Shown here: positions 35,336 through 47,235 of the stretch, piece after piece
Layout of the letters: every line of letters starts with the position of its first letter
Position numbering within the stretch: the first letter of the stretch is position 1
Source: Bolinopsis microptera
Lineage: Eukaryota > Ctenophora > Tentaculata > Lobata > Bolinopsidae
Length of the DNA stretch: 64,000 nucleotides
Reading direction: 5' to 3'
Assembly (NCBI RefSeq): GCF_026151205.1
Contig: NC_087074.1
Span: 6,262,001-6,326,000 of the forward strand
Position numbers and translations under genes: made by a program
The notes under the pieces: model-generated
Database searches by the model: none
Told to the model about the DNA's origin: nothing
Seen by the model: only the letters and a program-made list of their open reading frames with translations

Positions 35336-36528
35336 ATTTATTGATTTATTGATTTATTGATTTATTGATTTATTGATTTATTGATTTATTGATTTATTGA
35401 TTTATTGATTTATTGATTTATTGATTTATTGATTTATTGATTTATTGATTTATTGATTTATTGATTTATTGATTTATTGATTTATTGATTTATTGATTTA
35501 TTGATTTATTGATTTATTGATTTATTGATTTATTGATTTATTGATTTATTGATTTATTGATTTATTGATTTATTGATTTATTGATTTATTGATTTATTGA
35601 TTTATTGATTTATTGATTTATTGATTTATTGATTTATTGATTTATTGATTTATTGATTTATTGATTTATTGATTTATTGATTTATTGATTTATTGATTTA
35701 TTGATTTATTGATTTATTGATTTATTGATTTATTGATTTATTGATTTATTGATTTATTGATTTATTGATTTATTGATTTATTGATTTATTGATTTATTGA
35801 TTTATTGATTTATTGATTTATTGATTTATTGATTTATTGATTTATTGATTTATTGATTTATTGATTTATTGATTTATTGATTTATTGATTTATTGATTTA
35901 TTGATTTATTGATTTATTGATTTATTGATTTATTGATTTATTGATTTATTGATTTATTGATTTATTGATTTATTGATTTATTGATTTATTGATTTATTGA
36001 TTTATTGATTTATTGATTTATTGATTTATTGATTTATTGATTTATTGATTTATTGATTTATTGATTTATTGATTTATTGATTTATTGATTTATTGATTTA
36101 TTGATTTATTGATTTATTGATTTATTGATTTATTGATTTATTGATTTATTGATTTATTGATTTATTGATTTATTGATTTATTGATTTATTGATTTATTGA
36201 TTTATTGATTTATTGATTTATTGATTTATTGATTTATTGATTTATTGATTTATTGATTTATTGATTTATTGATTTATTGATTTATTGATTTATTGATTTA
36301 TTGATTTATTGATTTATTGATTTATTGATTTATTGATTTATTGATTTATTGATTTATTGATTTATTGATTTATTGATTTATTGATTTATTGATTTATTGA
36401 TTTATTGATTTATTGATTTATTGATTTATTGATTTATTGATTTATTGATTTATTGATTTATTGATTTATTGATTTATTGATTTATTGATTTATTGATTTA
36501 TTGATTTATTGATTTATTGATTTATTGA
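35325..36528. repeat. 8-bp satellite (TTGATTTA)n, about 150 copies
   Basis: About 1.2 kb of octamers with no substitution that I can see, ending at TTGAATAATATATTG. Its homogeneity contrasts with the irregular C-rich domain and suggests recent expansion or an idealised assembly consensus. Confidence 0.97.
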
Positions 36529-37250
36529 ATAATATATTGTCATATATTGCTTTGTTTATTTTTTGGTGATGTGAAGATGTCAGGCGAAACAAATATTTAA
36601 TAGATGACAAAACATTTTAGGGGTCTAATTGGGTATTTCGTCATCAGTCATGCGTTAAGATATAAAGTTAAAGCTTATGACGATCCTGTAAAAATGATTT
36701 CAAAATATTTGATATTTTAGAAGTTTTTGCATTTTAATGACTGGAATTCGATTCCTAAGCTAGTATTGAACAATAAGGAACAAAGGAAACAGGTGAATCG
36801 TAGAATAAATCTCGAAAGTAAAAGATTACTCAATAATCCGTTAGCTTATTCTTGAGTAGCGGTTAACTTTTAACACATCACCAAAGTTGCTACTCAAAGA
36901 ACTGCTTGGTAATATAAAATATGCATTTATAAACCTTGCTATAGTGAAAATTAATTTACTCGAAATTGTGATCTACGTCCAGCTGGCAGTGGAAAATAAC
37001 AATGACAATGATTATAAAAGAGCGCCGCGCTGTATTGTAATTCTTGTTAATGTTAATTAGGCATCAAACGTTGTCTTTTTAATAATATTCTAACTTGTAC
37101 ACGTTTATAACTTGAATCCCATGACTCTCGTAATTTCAATCATGGTTCTATACTTCTATAGGCTTCTCTCCAAGAAAATAACAATAGCATTATACATTTT
37201 CTAATCGAATTACTACAAAACAGCGCACTAAAAGTTTTACCTGGGGACCC

Positions 37251-38180
37251 CATGCGGCAAGTTTCCATAACTAATTTTTTGTGATCAGCGGTAATAACCG
37301 CTTTTTTTACGCTAAAAAAGCGCTTATTGATAAAACCCACCGTTATTTGGCGATTATAAAGCGATTATAAACGGTCCCGTTAATAAACGATTAAAAACGA
37401 TTATAATCGCTTTTTCCATAAATTTTTTTTGCAAAAGCGATTATTAGCGCTTTAAAAGCGATAATAAATCACGAATTAAAATTATTAGTGATAAAAAAAC
37501 GCTTTTATTTTAGGGTTGTCGATTATTATCGCTCCGTAAGCGCTTTTCAAAAAAACGCTTATAAACCGTTTTTTGGACCGTTTTTAAAACGTTTTTAATC
37601 GACTATAAGCGATTATATTCACTAGGGAAAGTTCCAAATTAAAAAGCGCCTACTAATCGTTAAAAAACCGCTTTTTTATTTTAAGTTAATAAGCGGTTTA
37701 AATCGATTATAAAACGATTATAAGCGACAATAAGCGATTTTTTGAAATCTGCTAAAAAGCGATATTTTCACTATGATCAGCGCTTATAACCGCTTTTCTT
37801 GAAATTTTCCTACTGAAAAGCGTTTATAAGCGCTTATTTATTTGCTGTCTATAAGCGATTATAAACGATTATAAGCGCTTTTTTACGTATTTGAAACGAG
37901 GAAAAAATTGTCAGGTACGAGATATTATAAGCGATTATAAGTGATTATAAAGTATCGTAAATGTTATTGTCTTCAATTGTCGCTTATAAGCGATTATAAA
38001 CGATGAAAAGCGCTTTTTGACGCATTTTAAAACTACGATCAAAATATGTTTTGATTTGATTTATTTGGGGTATATAAGCGATTATGTAAGCGGGGTATAT
38101 AAGCGATTATAAACGATTATAAGCGCTTAATTCTTTACGTATTTGGAACGAGGACACAATTAACAACAAAATTACGCGAT
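37251..38180. repeat. Left arm of the outer giant foldback
   Basis: Inverted copy of 44008-44939, nearly identical over about 930 bp. It starts GCAAGTTTCCATAACTAA and ends AAAATTACGCGAT. The arm is itself built of countless short palindromic words (GCGATTATAA, AAGCGCTTAT, AACGATTATAAGCG). Just outside it, TTACCTGGGGACC at 37238 matches the left end of the 75-79 bp mini-element. Confidence 0.92.
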
Positions 38181-38202
38181 AGCCGGATGTCCCCAGGTAA
38201 CG

Positions 38203-38300
38203 TCTCCGTGTCCGTCTCCGTGTCCGTCTCCGTCTCCGTCTCCGTCTCCGTCTCCGTCTCCGTCTCCGTCTCCGTCTCCGTCTCCGTCTCCGTCTCCTTC
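38203..38300. repeat. Hexamer array (TCCGTC)n, left arm
   Basis: About 16 copies, changing to TCCTTC and TTCC at its 3' edge. It is the complement of the right-arm array at 39766-40073. Confidence 0.95.
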
Positions 38301-38423
38301 TCCTTCTCCTTTTCCTTTTTGAATTCGATTGTTTAGGGCTAGGGCTCGGGTAAGGGTTGTGGTAAGGGTATCGGATAGCTTCGGGGTTATATATTATAAT
38401 TATGGTCGTTAGGGTTGGGATTA

Positions 38424-38649
38424 CGCAGGAGGAGCAAAGTGCAAAGAAACTGCCACAAACTGCTACAAACTGCTACTAAAGTAACTGCCACAAACTGCTA
38501 CAAACTGCTACTAAAGTAACTGCCACAAACTGCTACAAACTGCTACTAAAGTAACTGCCACAAACTGGCACTGACTGCTACAAACGGGCACTGACTGCTA
38601 CAAACGGGCACTAACTGCTGCAATCGCGCCCACGCATTGCTCCTCCTGT
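38424..38649. mobile_element. 226-bp insertion with 12-bp TIRs and 5-bp target duplication
   Basis: The ends CAGGAGGAGCAA (38426) and TTGCTCCTCCTG (38637-38648) are inverted. GATTA flanks both sides (38419-38423 and 38650-38654). The matching place in the opposite palindrome arm (near 39643) has a single uninterrupted copy, which serves as the empty site. Inside, a 35-bp unit (ACTGCCACAAACTGCTACAA core) is repeated three times. Confidence 0.82.
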
Positions 38650-39004
38650 GATTAGGGTTTATGTAAAACCGTTTTTTACGGCTGCAAAACTATAAAAACC
38701 TTGTACCCCCATCGTTGTTTCATTATACCCCTGTAGAGTTTCTACGATACAGGGGGAGCTGCGCAATTGTGCGCGCGGCGGCGGGTCATACAACGTATGA
38801 CAATAAAAACCAAAGTCACATGAAATTTTTGGGCGAGCAAAATAGTAAAAGCCAGCTCGGCATTTTGCCGCAATCTACGTGGTTGCGAAAAGGATTATTT
38901 GATGCGCGGCGCAGCCCAGTATGCAGTAGTGACTAGTGCATCGCTCTACAAGTACAAAGTAATTGTTCTACTTTATTATTTCCCAGAGTGGTATTTGACG
39001 CACG

Positions 39005-39083
39005 TTACTGGGCGGCGCTCAGCCTGTCATTCCGCCGAACCTCTATTATGAACATAATAGCCTGAGGTCCCCAGGTACGGTAA
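39005..39083 (-). mobile_element. Mini-element, copy 2
   Basis: 79 bp from TTACTGGGCGGCGCTC to CCAGGTACGGTAA. It is flanked by GACGCACG on both sides (38997-39004 and 39084-39091), an 8-bp target duplication. It sits at the centre of the nested palindrome. Confidence 0.82.
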
Positions 39084-39493
39084 GACGCACGTTATAATTG
39101 TTTATATTAGGCGTGCAGAATTTTAACAAGAATTTCAACAAAAATTTTGCCGCGGTTAAACCACGCACGATCAATTTTTCTAATTGCCAAACACCACTCT
39201 GGGATATACATTTACAATAAAGTAGAACAATTACTTGTAGAGCGATGCACTACTAGACTGGACTGTGCCGCGCATCAAATAATTCTTCTCGCAACCACGT
39301 AGATCGCAGCAAAATGCACTATTGGGCCTTGCCAAACTGGCTTTTACTAATTCGCTGATTTGCTCGCCAAAAATTTCATGTGACTTTAGTTTTTATTGTC
39401 ATACGTTGTATGACCCGCCGCGCACAGGTGCGCGGCTCCCCTGTATCGTAGAAACTCTACAAGTACAGGGGTATAGTGAAACGGCGATGGGGG

Positions 39494-39572
39494 TTACTGG
39501 GCGGCGCTCAGCCTGTCATTCCGCCGAATCTTTATTCTTTATGAAACATAATAGCTTGGGGTCCCCAGGTAA
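39494..39572 (-). mobile_element. Mini-element, copy 3
   Basis: 79 bp from TTACTGGGCGGCGCTC to GTCCCCAGGTAA. CGATGGGGG (8-9 bp) is duplicated at both sides. The inverted arm has the undisturbed site with one CCCCCATCG near 38707, so this insertion happened after the palindrome formed. Confidence 0.85.
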
Positions 39573-39765
39573 CGATGGGGGTCACGACTTGATACAAGGT
39601 TTTTATAGTTTTGCAGCCGTACAAAACGGTTTTACATAAACCCTAATCCCAACCCTAACAACCATAATATATAATCCCGAAGCTATCCGATACCCTTACC
39701 ACAACCCTAACCCGAGCCCTAGCCCTAAACAATCGAATTCAAAAAAGGAAAAGGAGAAGGAGGAG

Positions 39766-40073
39766 GAGACGGAGACGGAGACGGGGGCGGAGACGGAGAC
39801 GGAGACGGAGACGGAGACGGAGACGGGGGCGGAGACGGAGACGGAGACGGAGACGGAGACGGAGACGGAGACGGAGACGGAGACGGGGGCGGAGACGGAG
39901 ACGGAGACGGAGACGGAGACGGAGACGGAGACGGAGACGGAGACGGAGACGGAGACGGAGACGGAGACGGAGACGGGGGCGGAGACGGAGACGGAGACGG
40001 AGACGGAGACGGAGACGGAGACGGAGACGGAGACGGAGACGGAGACGGAGACGGAGACGGAGACGGAGACGGA
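39766..40073. repeat. Hexamer array (GGAGAC)n, right arm
   Basis: About 50 copies with sporadic GGGGGC variants. Frames read RLRLRL or PRLRLR on the minus strand, purely as repeat translation. Confidence 0.95.
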
Positions 40074-40319
40074 TTATCAAATTGTTGTTATTCTCTAGCC
40101 GACGGCTTGCTAGTTAAATAAATCGTACGCGTAATCAGTTTCAATCCCGGCCTCACGGAAAATCCCGAAACACGCGGTATCATAAACGTATTCGTAAACG
40201 GATGAAAGGCGACCATGTTACTAGTTCTATATAGATTATAGCTATAAGTATTAGTAGAAGTGTTACTGAGTGATTTGCACTTTGTGTTCATGTGTCGGCA
40301 AGAGAATAACCTCATTTGA

Positions 40320-42314
40320 TCTCCTTTTCCTTCTCCTTGTGTTCTTGTGTTCTTGTCTCCTTGTCTCCTTGTCTCCTTGTCTCCTTGTCTCCTTGTCTCC
40401 TTGTCTCCTTGTCTCCTTGTGTCCTTGTCTCCTTGTGTCCTTGTGTCCATGTCTCCTTGTGTCCTTGTCTCCTTGTCTCCGTGTCTCCTTGTCTCATTGT
40501 ATCCTTGTGTCCTTGTGTCCTTGTGTCCTTGTGTCCTTGTGTCCTTGTGTCCTTGTGTCCTTGTGTCCTTGTGTCCTTGTCTCCTTGTGTCCTTGCCCTT
40601 GTCTATTTGTCCTTTTCTCCTTGTCCTTGTCACCTTGTCTCCTTGTCATTGTCCTTGTTTCATTGTCTCCATGTCTCCTTGTCCTTGTCCTTGTCCTTGT
40701 CCTTGTCCTTGTCTCCTTGTCCTTGTCTGCTTGTCCTTGTCTCCTTGTCCTTGTCTCCTTTTCCTTGTCTCCTTGTCCTTGTCTCCTTGTCCTTGTCTCC
40801 TTGTCCTTGTCCTTGTCCTTGTCCTTGTCTCCTTGTCCTTGTCTCCTTTTCCTTGTCTCCTTGTTCTTGTCTCCTTTTCCTTGTCTCCTTGTCCTTGTCT
40901 CCTTGTCCTTGTCCTTGTCGCCTTGTCCTTGTCTCCTTGTCATTGTCTCCTTCTCCTTGTCCTTGTCTCCTTGTCCTTGTCTCCTTGTCCTTGTCTCCTT
41001 GTCCTTGGCCTTGTCCTTGGCCTTGTCTCCTTGTCCTTGTCCTTGTCTCCTTGTCTTTGTTCTTGTCCTTCTCCTTGTCTTTCTCCTTGTCCTTGTCCTT
41101 GTCCTTCTCCTTGTCCTTCTCCTTCTCCTTCTCCTTCTCCTTCTCCTTCTCCTTCTCCTTCTCCTTCTCCTTCTCCTTCTCCTTCTCCTTCTCCTTCTCC
41201 TTCTCCTTCTCCTTCTCCTTCTCCTTCTCCTTCTCCTTCTCCTTCTCCTTCTCCTTCTCCTTCTCCTTCTCCTTCTCCTTCTCCTTCTCCTTCTCCTTCT
41301 CCTTCTCCTTTTCCTTATTACCAACATCTTATCATCGTTGTACAATTTTTGTGGTTGCAAACTTTCAGTTCTCTGGCAACAAGGATTAAGATAGATCGCT
41401 AAAGATCGTGTCCATGTCTCCTTGTGTCCTTGTCTCCTTGTCTCCGTGTCTCCTTGTCTCATTGTATCCTTGTGTCCTTGTGTCCTTGTGTCCTTGTGTC
41501 CTTGTGTCCTTGTGTCCTTGTGTCCTTGTGTCCTTGTGTCCTTGTCTCCTTGTGTCCTTGCCCTTGTCTATTTGTCCTTTTCTCCTTGTCCTTGTCACCT
41601 TGTCTCCTTGTCATTGTCCTTGTTTCATTGTCTCCATGTCTCCTTGTCCTTGTCCTTGTCCTTGTCCTTGTCCTTGTCTCCTTGTCCTTGTCTGCTTGTC
41701 CTTGTCTCCTTGTCCTTGTCTCCTTTTCCTTGTCTCCTTGTCCTTGTCTCCTTGTCCTTGTCTCCTTGTCCTTGTCCTTGTCCTTGTCCTTGTCTCCTTG
41801 TCCTTGTCTCCTTTTCCTTGTCTCCTTGTTCTTGTCTCCTTTTCCTTGTCTCCTTGTCCTTGTCTCCTTGTCCTTGTCCTTGTCGCCTTGTCCTTGTCTC
41901 CTTGTCATTGTCTCCTTCTCCTTGTCCTTGTCTCCTTGTCCTTGTCTCCTTGTCCTTGTCTCCTTGTCCTTGGCCTTGTCCTTGGCCTTGTCTCCTTGTC
42001 CTTGTCCTTGTCTCCTTGTCTTTGTTCTTGTCCTTCTCCTTGTCTTTCTCCTTGTCCTTGTCCTTGTCCTTCTCCTTGTCCTTCTCCTTCTCCTTGTCCT
42101 TCTCCTTGTCCTTCTCCTTCTCCTTCTCCTTCTCCTTCTCCTTCTCCTTCTCCTTCTCCTTCTCCTTCTCCTTCTCCTTCTCCTTCTCCTTCTCCTTCTC
42201 CTTCTCCTTCTCCTTCTCCTTTTCCTTATTACCAACATCTTATCATCGTTGTACAATTTTTGTGGTTGCAAACTTTCAGTTCTCTGGCAACAAGGATTAA
42301 GATAGATCGCTAAA
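40320..42314. repeat. CT-rich array with about 0.93-kb tandem duplication
   Basis: Built of CTTGTC, CTTGTG, CTCCTT and TTCTCC hexamers. A large unit is present twice, 40443-41403 and 41408-42314. Each starts GTGTCCATGTCTCC and ends with the same unique tail (TTATTACCAACATCTTATCA to AGATAGATCGCTAAA). Copy 1 has a longer CTCCTT run. SPCPC, LVSLS and RRRR-type frames on both strands are translations of the repeat. Confidence 0.93.
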
Positions 42315-42779
42315 TATTATGTCAATGTGTACAGTGTAACCATATATTTTCATATAACATATTATATAGTGAAACAAATGTAATTAACTCAAGATTAAGA
42401 AGCGGTTGTAATTTATCAAAACGCAAATTATTAAAAATCAAAACGCAAATTATCGTCATGACGGCAAAAGATATATCTTTTATTTCCAATTTGCTGCGAA
42501 AATATTGGCAGATGTGCAAAAATCCCAAGCTTCCCTAGAATTCATGTTTTACTAGCCTGTCACGTGACCAAAACGGTTTTTTTGCTTATAACTCTCCAGG
42601 GAAGCATTTTTACCCTACGTCATGGGGGGTGATTCGGAATTAGCGTCCAAAAATACATCGATTCAGATCAATTTCATACCCAAAGGGCCTTTTCACAAGA
42701 ATTTTCTTAAAATTTGGGCGAGCGATTTAGTATGAGCGCGCCGAGCTATGTCATTTATAATACCTTATAATCGCTTATA

Positions 42780-43996
42780 GTCCAGTCATTTATGGAAATG
42801 AACCTGCAAATTTTCAGATACTCACGAAACTTTGCACAGACCTTCCCAAAGGTATGAATAAACGATTTTCGGTTGGAGACATTTTTTTACCATGGGGAAA
42901 ACCCAGGACGGCCACGCACATATTGACCCAATAACGTAACCAACCCATTGCTTCTGAAGGTCGTAGAGACTTCAAAATAGGCTTAAACGAAGCCGCATAT
43001 GCATGTTTATATACCTAGAAGTTATTGATCAACACATGGCCTAAAATCCTTAATTTTCGAGAAATTCGCCAAAAACCATTTTGGACGAGGCGCTGAGCCA
43101 ATTTGCTAACTTTTGATATAATCGTGATAGAGTCTTCGGACAAAGTGCAAAAGAACCGCAATTGGCATATTTATTTATGACTTATGAAGAAACATATGCC
43201 TTAAAGTGCTTACTTTTTCAGTTATTGGCGAAAAACTGATTTTCGGTTCCAGAAATCATGCAAAAATATGGGTATCTGGTAAATTGGGCTATGAAGGCCC
43301 TAGAGATTTTTGAATGAGTGCAAATTGTGCAGAATGGCCATGTTTATATACAACTTATGTTCTATGTTAATAACTCGAAAAGTGAGCATTTTAGGGTACA
43401 TATTGCTTCATAAGTTGTATATAAACATGACCATTTTGCACAATTTGCACCCATTCAAAAATCTCTAGGGCCTTCATAGCCCAATTTACCAGATACCCAT
43501 ATTTTTGCATGATTTCTGGAACCGAAAATCAGTTTCCGCCAATAACTGAAAAAGTAAGCACTTTAAGGCATATGTTTCTTCATAAGTCATATATAAATAT
43601 GCCAATTGCGGTTCTTTTGCACTCTATCCGAAGACTCTATCACGATCATATCAAAAGTTAGTAAAATGGGCTCAGCGCCACGCCCAAAATGGTTTTTGGC
43701 GAATTTCTCGAAAAGTAAGGATTTTAGGCCATGTGTTGATCAATAACTTCTATATAAACATGGATATGCGGCTTCGTTTAAGCCTATTTTGAAGTCTCTA
43801 CGACTTTCAGAAGCAAAGGTTCAGTTACATTATTGGATCAATATGGGCGTGGCCGTCCTGGGTTTTCCCCATGGTAAAAAAAATGTCTCCAACCGAAAAT
43901 CGTTTATTCATACCTTTTGGAAGGTCTGTGCAAAGTTTCGTGAGTATCTGAAAATTTGCAGGTTCATTTCCATAAATGTCCATTAATAACTGGACT
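42780..43996. repeat. Third palindrome, arms of about 580 bp
   Basis: The left arm about 42780-43359 and right arm about 43409-43996 are inverted copies with scattered substitutions and a 49-bp loop. Outer ends are TAGTCCAGTCATTTATGGAA and its near-complement TTCCATAAATGTCCATTAAT, while inner ends are TATACAACTTATG and CATAAGTTGTATA. No frame crosses it convincingly. Confidence 0.9.
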
Positions 43997-44007
43997 ATTA
44001 TTATAAT

Positions 44008-44939
44008 ATCGCGTAATTTTGTTGTTAATTGTGTCCTCGTTCCAAATACGTAAAGAATTAAGCGCTTATAATCGCTTATATACCCCGCTTACATAATCGC
44101 TTATATACCCCAAATAAATCAAATCAAAACATATTTTGATCGTAGTTTTAAAATGCGTCAAAAAGCGCTTTTCATCGTTTATAATCGCTTATAAGCGACA
44201 ATTGAAGACAATAACATTTACGATACTTTATAATCACTTATAATCGCTTATAATATCTCGTACCTGACAATTTTTTCCTCGTTTCAAATACGTAAAAAAG
44301 CGCTTATAATCGTTTATAATCGCTTATAGACAGCAAATAAATAAGCGCTTATAAACGCTTTTCAGTAGGAAAATTTCAAGAAAAGCGGTTATAAGCGCTG
44401 ATCATAGTGAAAATATCGCTTTTTAGCAGATTTCAAAAAATCGCTTATTGTCGCTTATAATCGTTTTATAATCGATTTAAACCGCTTATTAACTTAAAAT
44501 AAAAAAGCGGTTTTTTAACGATTAGTAGGCGCTTTTTAATTTGGAACTTTCCCTAGTGAATATAATCGCTTATAGTCGATTAAAAGCGTTTTTAAAACGG
44601 TCCAAAAAACGGTTTATAAGCGTTTTTTTGAAAAGCGCTTACGGAGCGATAATAATCGACAACCCTAAAATAAAAGCGTTTTTTTATCACTAATAATTTT
44701 AATTCGCGATTTATTATCGCTTTTAAAGCGCTAATAATCGCTTTTGCAAAAAAAAGTTTATGGAAAAAGCGATTATAATCGTTTTTAATCGTTTATTAAC
44801 GGGACCGTTTATAATCGCTTTATAATCGCCAAATAACGGTGGGTTTTATCAATAAGCGCTTTTTTAGCGTAAAAAAAGCGGTTATTACCGCTGATCACAA
44901 AAAATTAGTTATGGAAACTTGCCCCCCATGCTATTAGTA
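44008..44939. repeat. Right arm of the outer giant foldback
   Basis: Inverted partner of 37251-38180. Directly after it, CTATTAGTATAAATATTATG, GTTCATAAAC and CAGCGGAATGAC match the second half of the 75-79 bp mini-element. The outer foldback therefore appears to be inserted in, or bounded by, one copy of that module. Confidence 0.92.
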
Positions 44940-46009
44940 TAAATATTATGTTCATAAACATAAAGATTCAGCGGAATGACCTAGGTAGGTACGCGATAAC
45001 ATTTTGAAAATAGTGTAATTCTGCACCTGTTTAAACTAAAACACTAAAACGTGTGGCAATTTGGAGAAAATATAACACCGCAATATTAATCTGAACAATT
45101 CGCCAAATTTGAGGCCTTATTTAGTTACTCTCAGGTTAGATTAATGATTAAATGATATCAGGAACCCGTCTAACCCTAAAGTGGTGTCAACAGACTAAAA
45201 TAATAATTTCTTATTTAATTCGCGTTTTTGACACCACTTGGGGGTCCAAATTTTGGGCACTTAAATTCTTATTCCTTGGCCAATTTTTTATTTTTTCATG
45301 ATGATTTGTAGGCCATTAAAGCTTTAAAGCATTTGAACCAGTCAAAAACGTTTAAGTTGCATATCTTTTACGGTTTTTGCGGAAAGTGGTGTTAAAGTTG
45401 ATGCCGTGGTGTCAGTAAAATGGTACGGATATATATATATATAAACTAAAATACTATATTTTAAACTTGACGAAATCCCCCCGGCAACGGCAAACGGGGA
45501 CATAAAAGAAAAAACACTGAAATCGACCTAAAAATTACCCTCTGGTGTCACCAATTTCAGCTCGCAAATGAAGTTGAAACCTCGCCATTTCTAGCAGGGT
45601 TGTAAAAAAGGATAGGAATAGGCTATAGCATTCTTAGAATTTTGATTGATTGATTACAGAGTCCTCCTGTTTCCTCAGTCTTTGAATTGGTTTGTGTTCT
45701 AATTGTTCAGTTCTGTCCATATTTCCTCGTGTCATGATCAAAGTTTTGGAGTGTCATGTTGTCACCAAACCGTGACCAGATCAACTCTGTCTAGTGAAGT
45801 AGATAAAGTTTTGCAATATCTTCCTTATATGCTGATGAAATGTTGTCTCCATCCCAGAAATAAATATGGACGATGACCAGTGCAAAAGTGCAAAACAACG
45901 GCCGAAATACTGATTACTATAAAAGTTTAAAATGTGACAGAGTTCAAACACAAGGCCAGGAAAAATAATAGCATAAAGGTTAAATCGATAGATCTCCAAA
46001 CGGATTTTT

Positions 46010-46353
46010 CTTAGAGGGTGAGAGACTCTTTAGTAAACACGAAATCTAGGAAAAAGCTGTGAATCAAATAAACAGAATGGCACCCGTGCAATGTGCATGA
46101 TGTGTTAAAATATATACCGTTTCTTAGAGGATGAGAGTTTCTTTAGTTAGACCGACTGATTAAATGAGGCTTTAAAATGAACGGAAAGCTAGCATGGAGA
46201 GTGGGAAAATTAAAAGCGGAATAAAATTAAAATTCTAAGTTAACGATAAACTCGTACAGAAATCTAGAGTCCGAACACAGAGTCTAGGAAAAAGCTGTGA
46301 ATCAAATAAACAGAATGGCACCCGTGCATGATGTGTTAAAATATATACCGTTC
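46010..46353. repeat. Local direct repeats
   Basis: TCTAGGAAAAAGCTGTGAAT through ATATATACCGTT occurs at 46045-46121 and again at 46283-46352. TTCTTAGAGG(G/A)TGAGAG plus CTTTAGT occurs at 46010 and 46121. Confidence 0.85.
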
Positions 46354-47120
46354 TAGGATTCCTCCGCAAACGTTTTCTCCTTTGTAATTGCACATGCTAG
46401 TACTGTAGATAAAGTTATGTATTTGATCAGACTTTTTCACTATTGTCGTATATATATATATCGTCTCGCTTTATATATAGTAAGATGAGTAAAACTAACG
46501 GTCAAATACTAGTGCTAGTTGAGACATCAAAACAACACCTCAACGCCTGGAAAGAAAAAGCAAGAATGCCAAGGTTAGTTTAAAACATGAGGAAAGAAAA
46601 TGGGAAAGGGTTGCAAGGAAATTGTGGTTGTTGAAATGGAATGCGAATTATGTCCACTTTAACTGAACTAGTTAAGTTTACACTCAACATTTAAAAAGAT
46701 CAGATAGTACGCTGTAGCAAAACAATTAATAAATGAACAACCTTTTGTTTAACATTCATAACAAACAGATCAATCTTAGTATTGGTTCCCAAACAAGGAC
46801 CCGTCCTTTTACTCCGCAACTACATTGTATTTGGAACATACTCTACAGTTCACAGCCACCATGGAAAATGGTCCACAACCATGACAGTAGAACATACTTT
46901 ATGGGACGCAATTTGAACGGACATTGCGTGAACGGATGTAATATGAACGCTTTTCAAAAACCTTCAAAGCTCCGAAATTGTCTCACTATTTTGGAGATTT
47001 GAAAAAAGTTTGGCGAATGATTTTTCAATCGATTTTGATAACTTTTTTTATGGTGCAGAGCAAAAAGCAACAGACCGAGACAAGGTACATTGGAGAGGTC
47101 TCATACATCGGAAAAAGGAG

Positions 47121-47235
47121 TTACTGTGTGGTAACTGTGGTTACTATGTGGTTACTGTGGTTACTGTGTGGTAACTGTGGTTACTGTGTGGTTACTGTGT
47201 GGTTACTGTGTGGTTACTGTGGTTACTGTGTGGTG
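47121..47235. repeat. Short tandem run of TGTGGTTAC
   Basis: Irregular 6-9 bp units (TGTGGTTAC, TGTGTGGTAAC) over about 115 bp. Confidence 0.88.

Larger units (their letters stand above)
38201..40073. repeat. Second palindrome nested in the outer foldback
   Basis: The left arm 38201-38999 and right arm 39185-40073 are inverted copies. Each has a hexamer array (TCCGTC left, GGAGAC right), a block of degenerate telomere-like words (AGGGTTGTGGTAAGGGT), and a unique segment including TCATACAACGTATGACAATA. The arms differ by three insertions: 38424-38649 in the left arm, 39494-39572 in the right arm, and a longer hexamer array in the right arm. The centre holds mini-element copy 2. Confidence 0.88.

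Noticed and set aside
39739-42313. Frames of RLRLRL, RRRRRR, LVSLSPC and DKETRTRRQG repeats
   Set aside because: They are translations of GGAGAC and CTTGTC/CTCCTT arrays, open in several frames on both strands.
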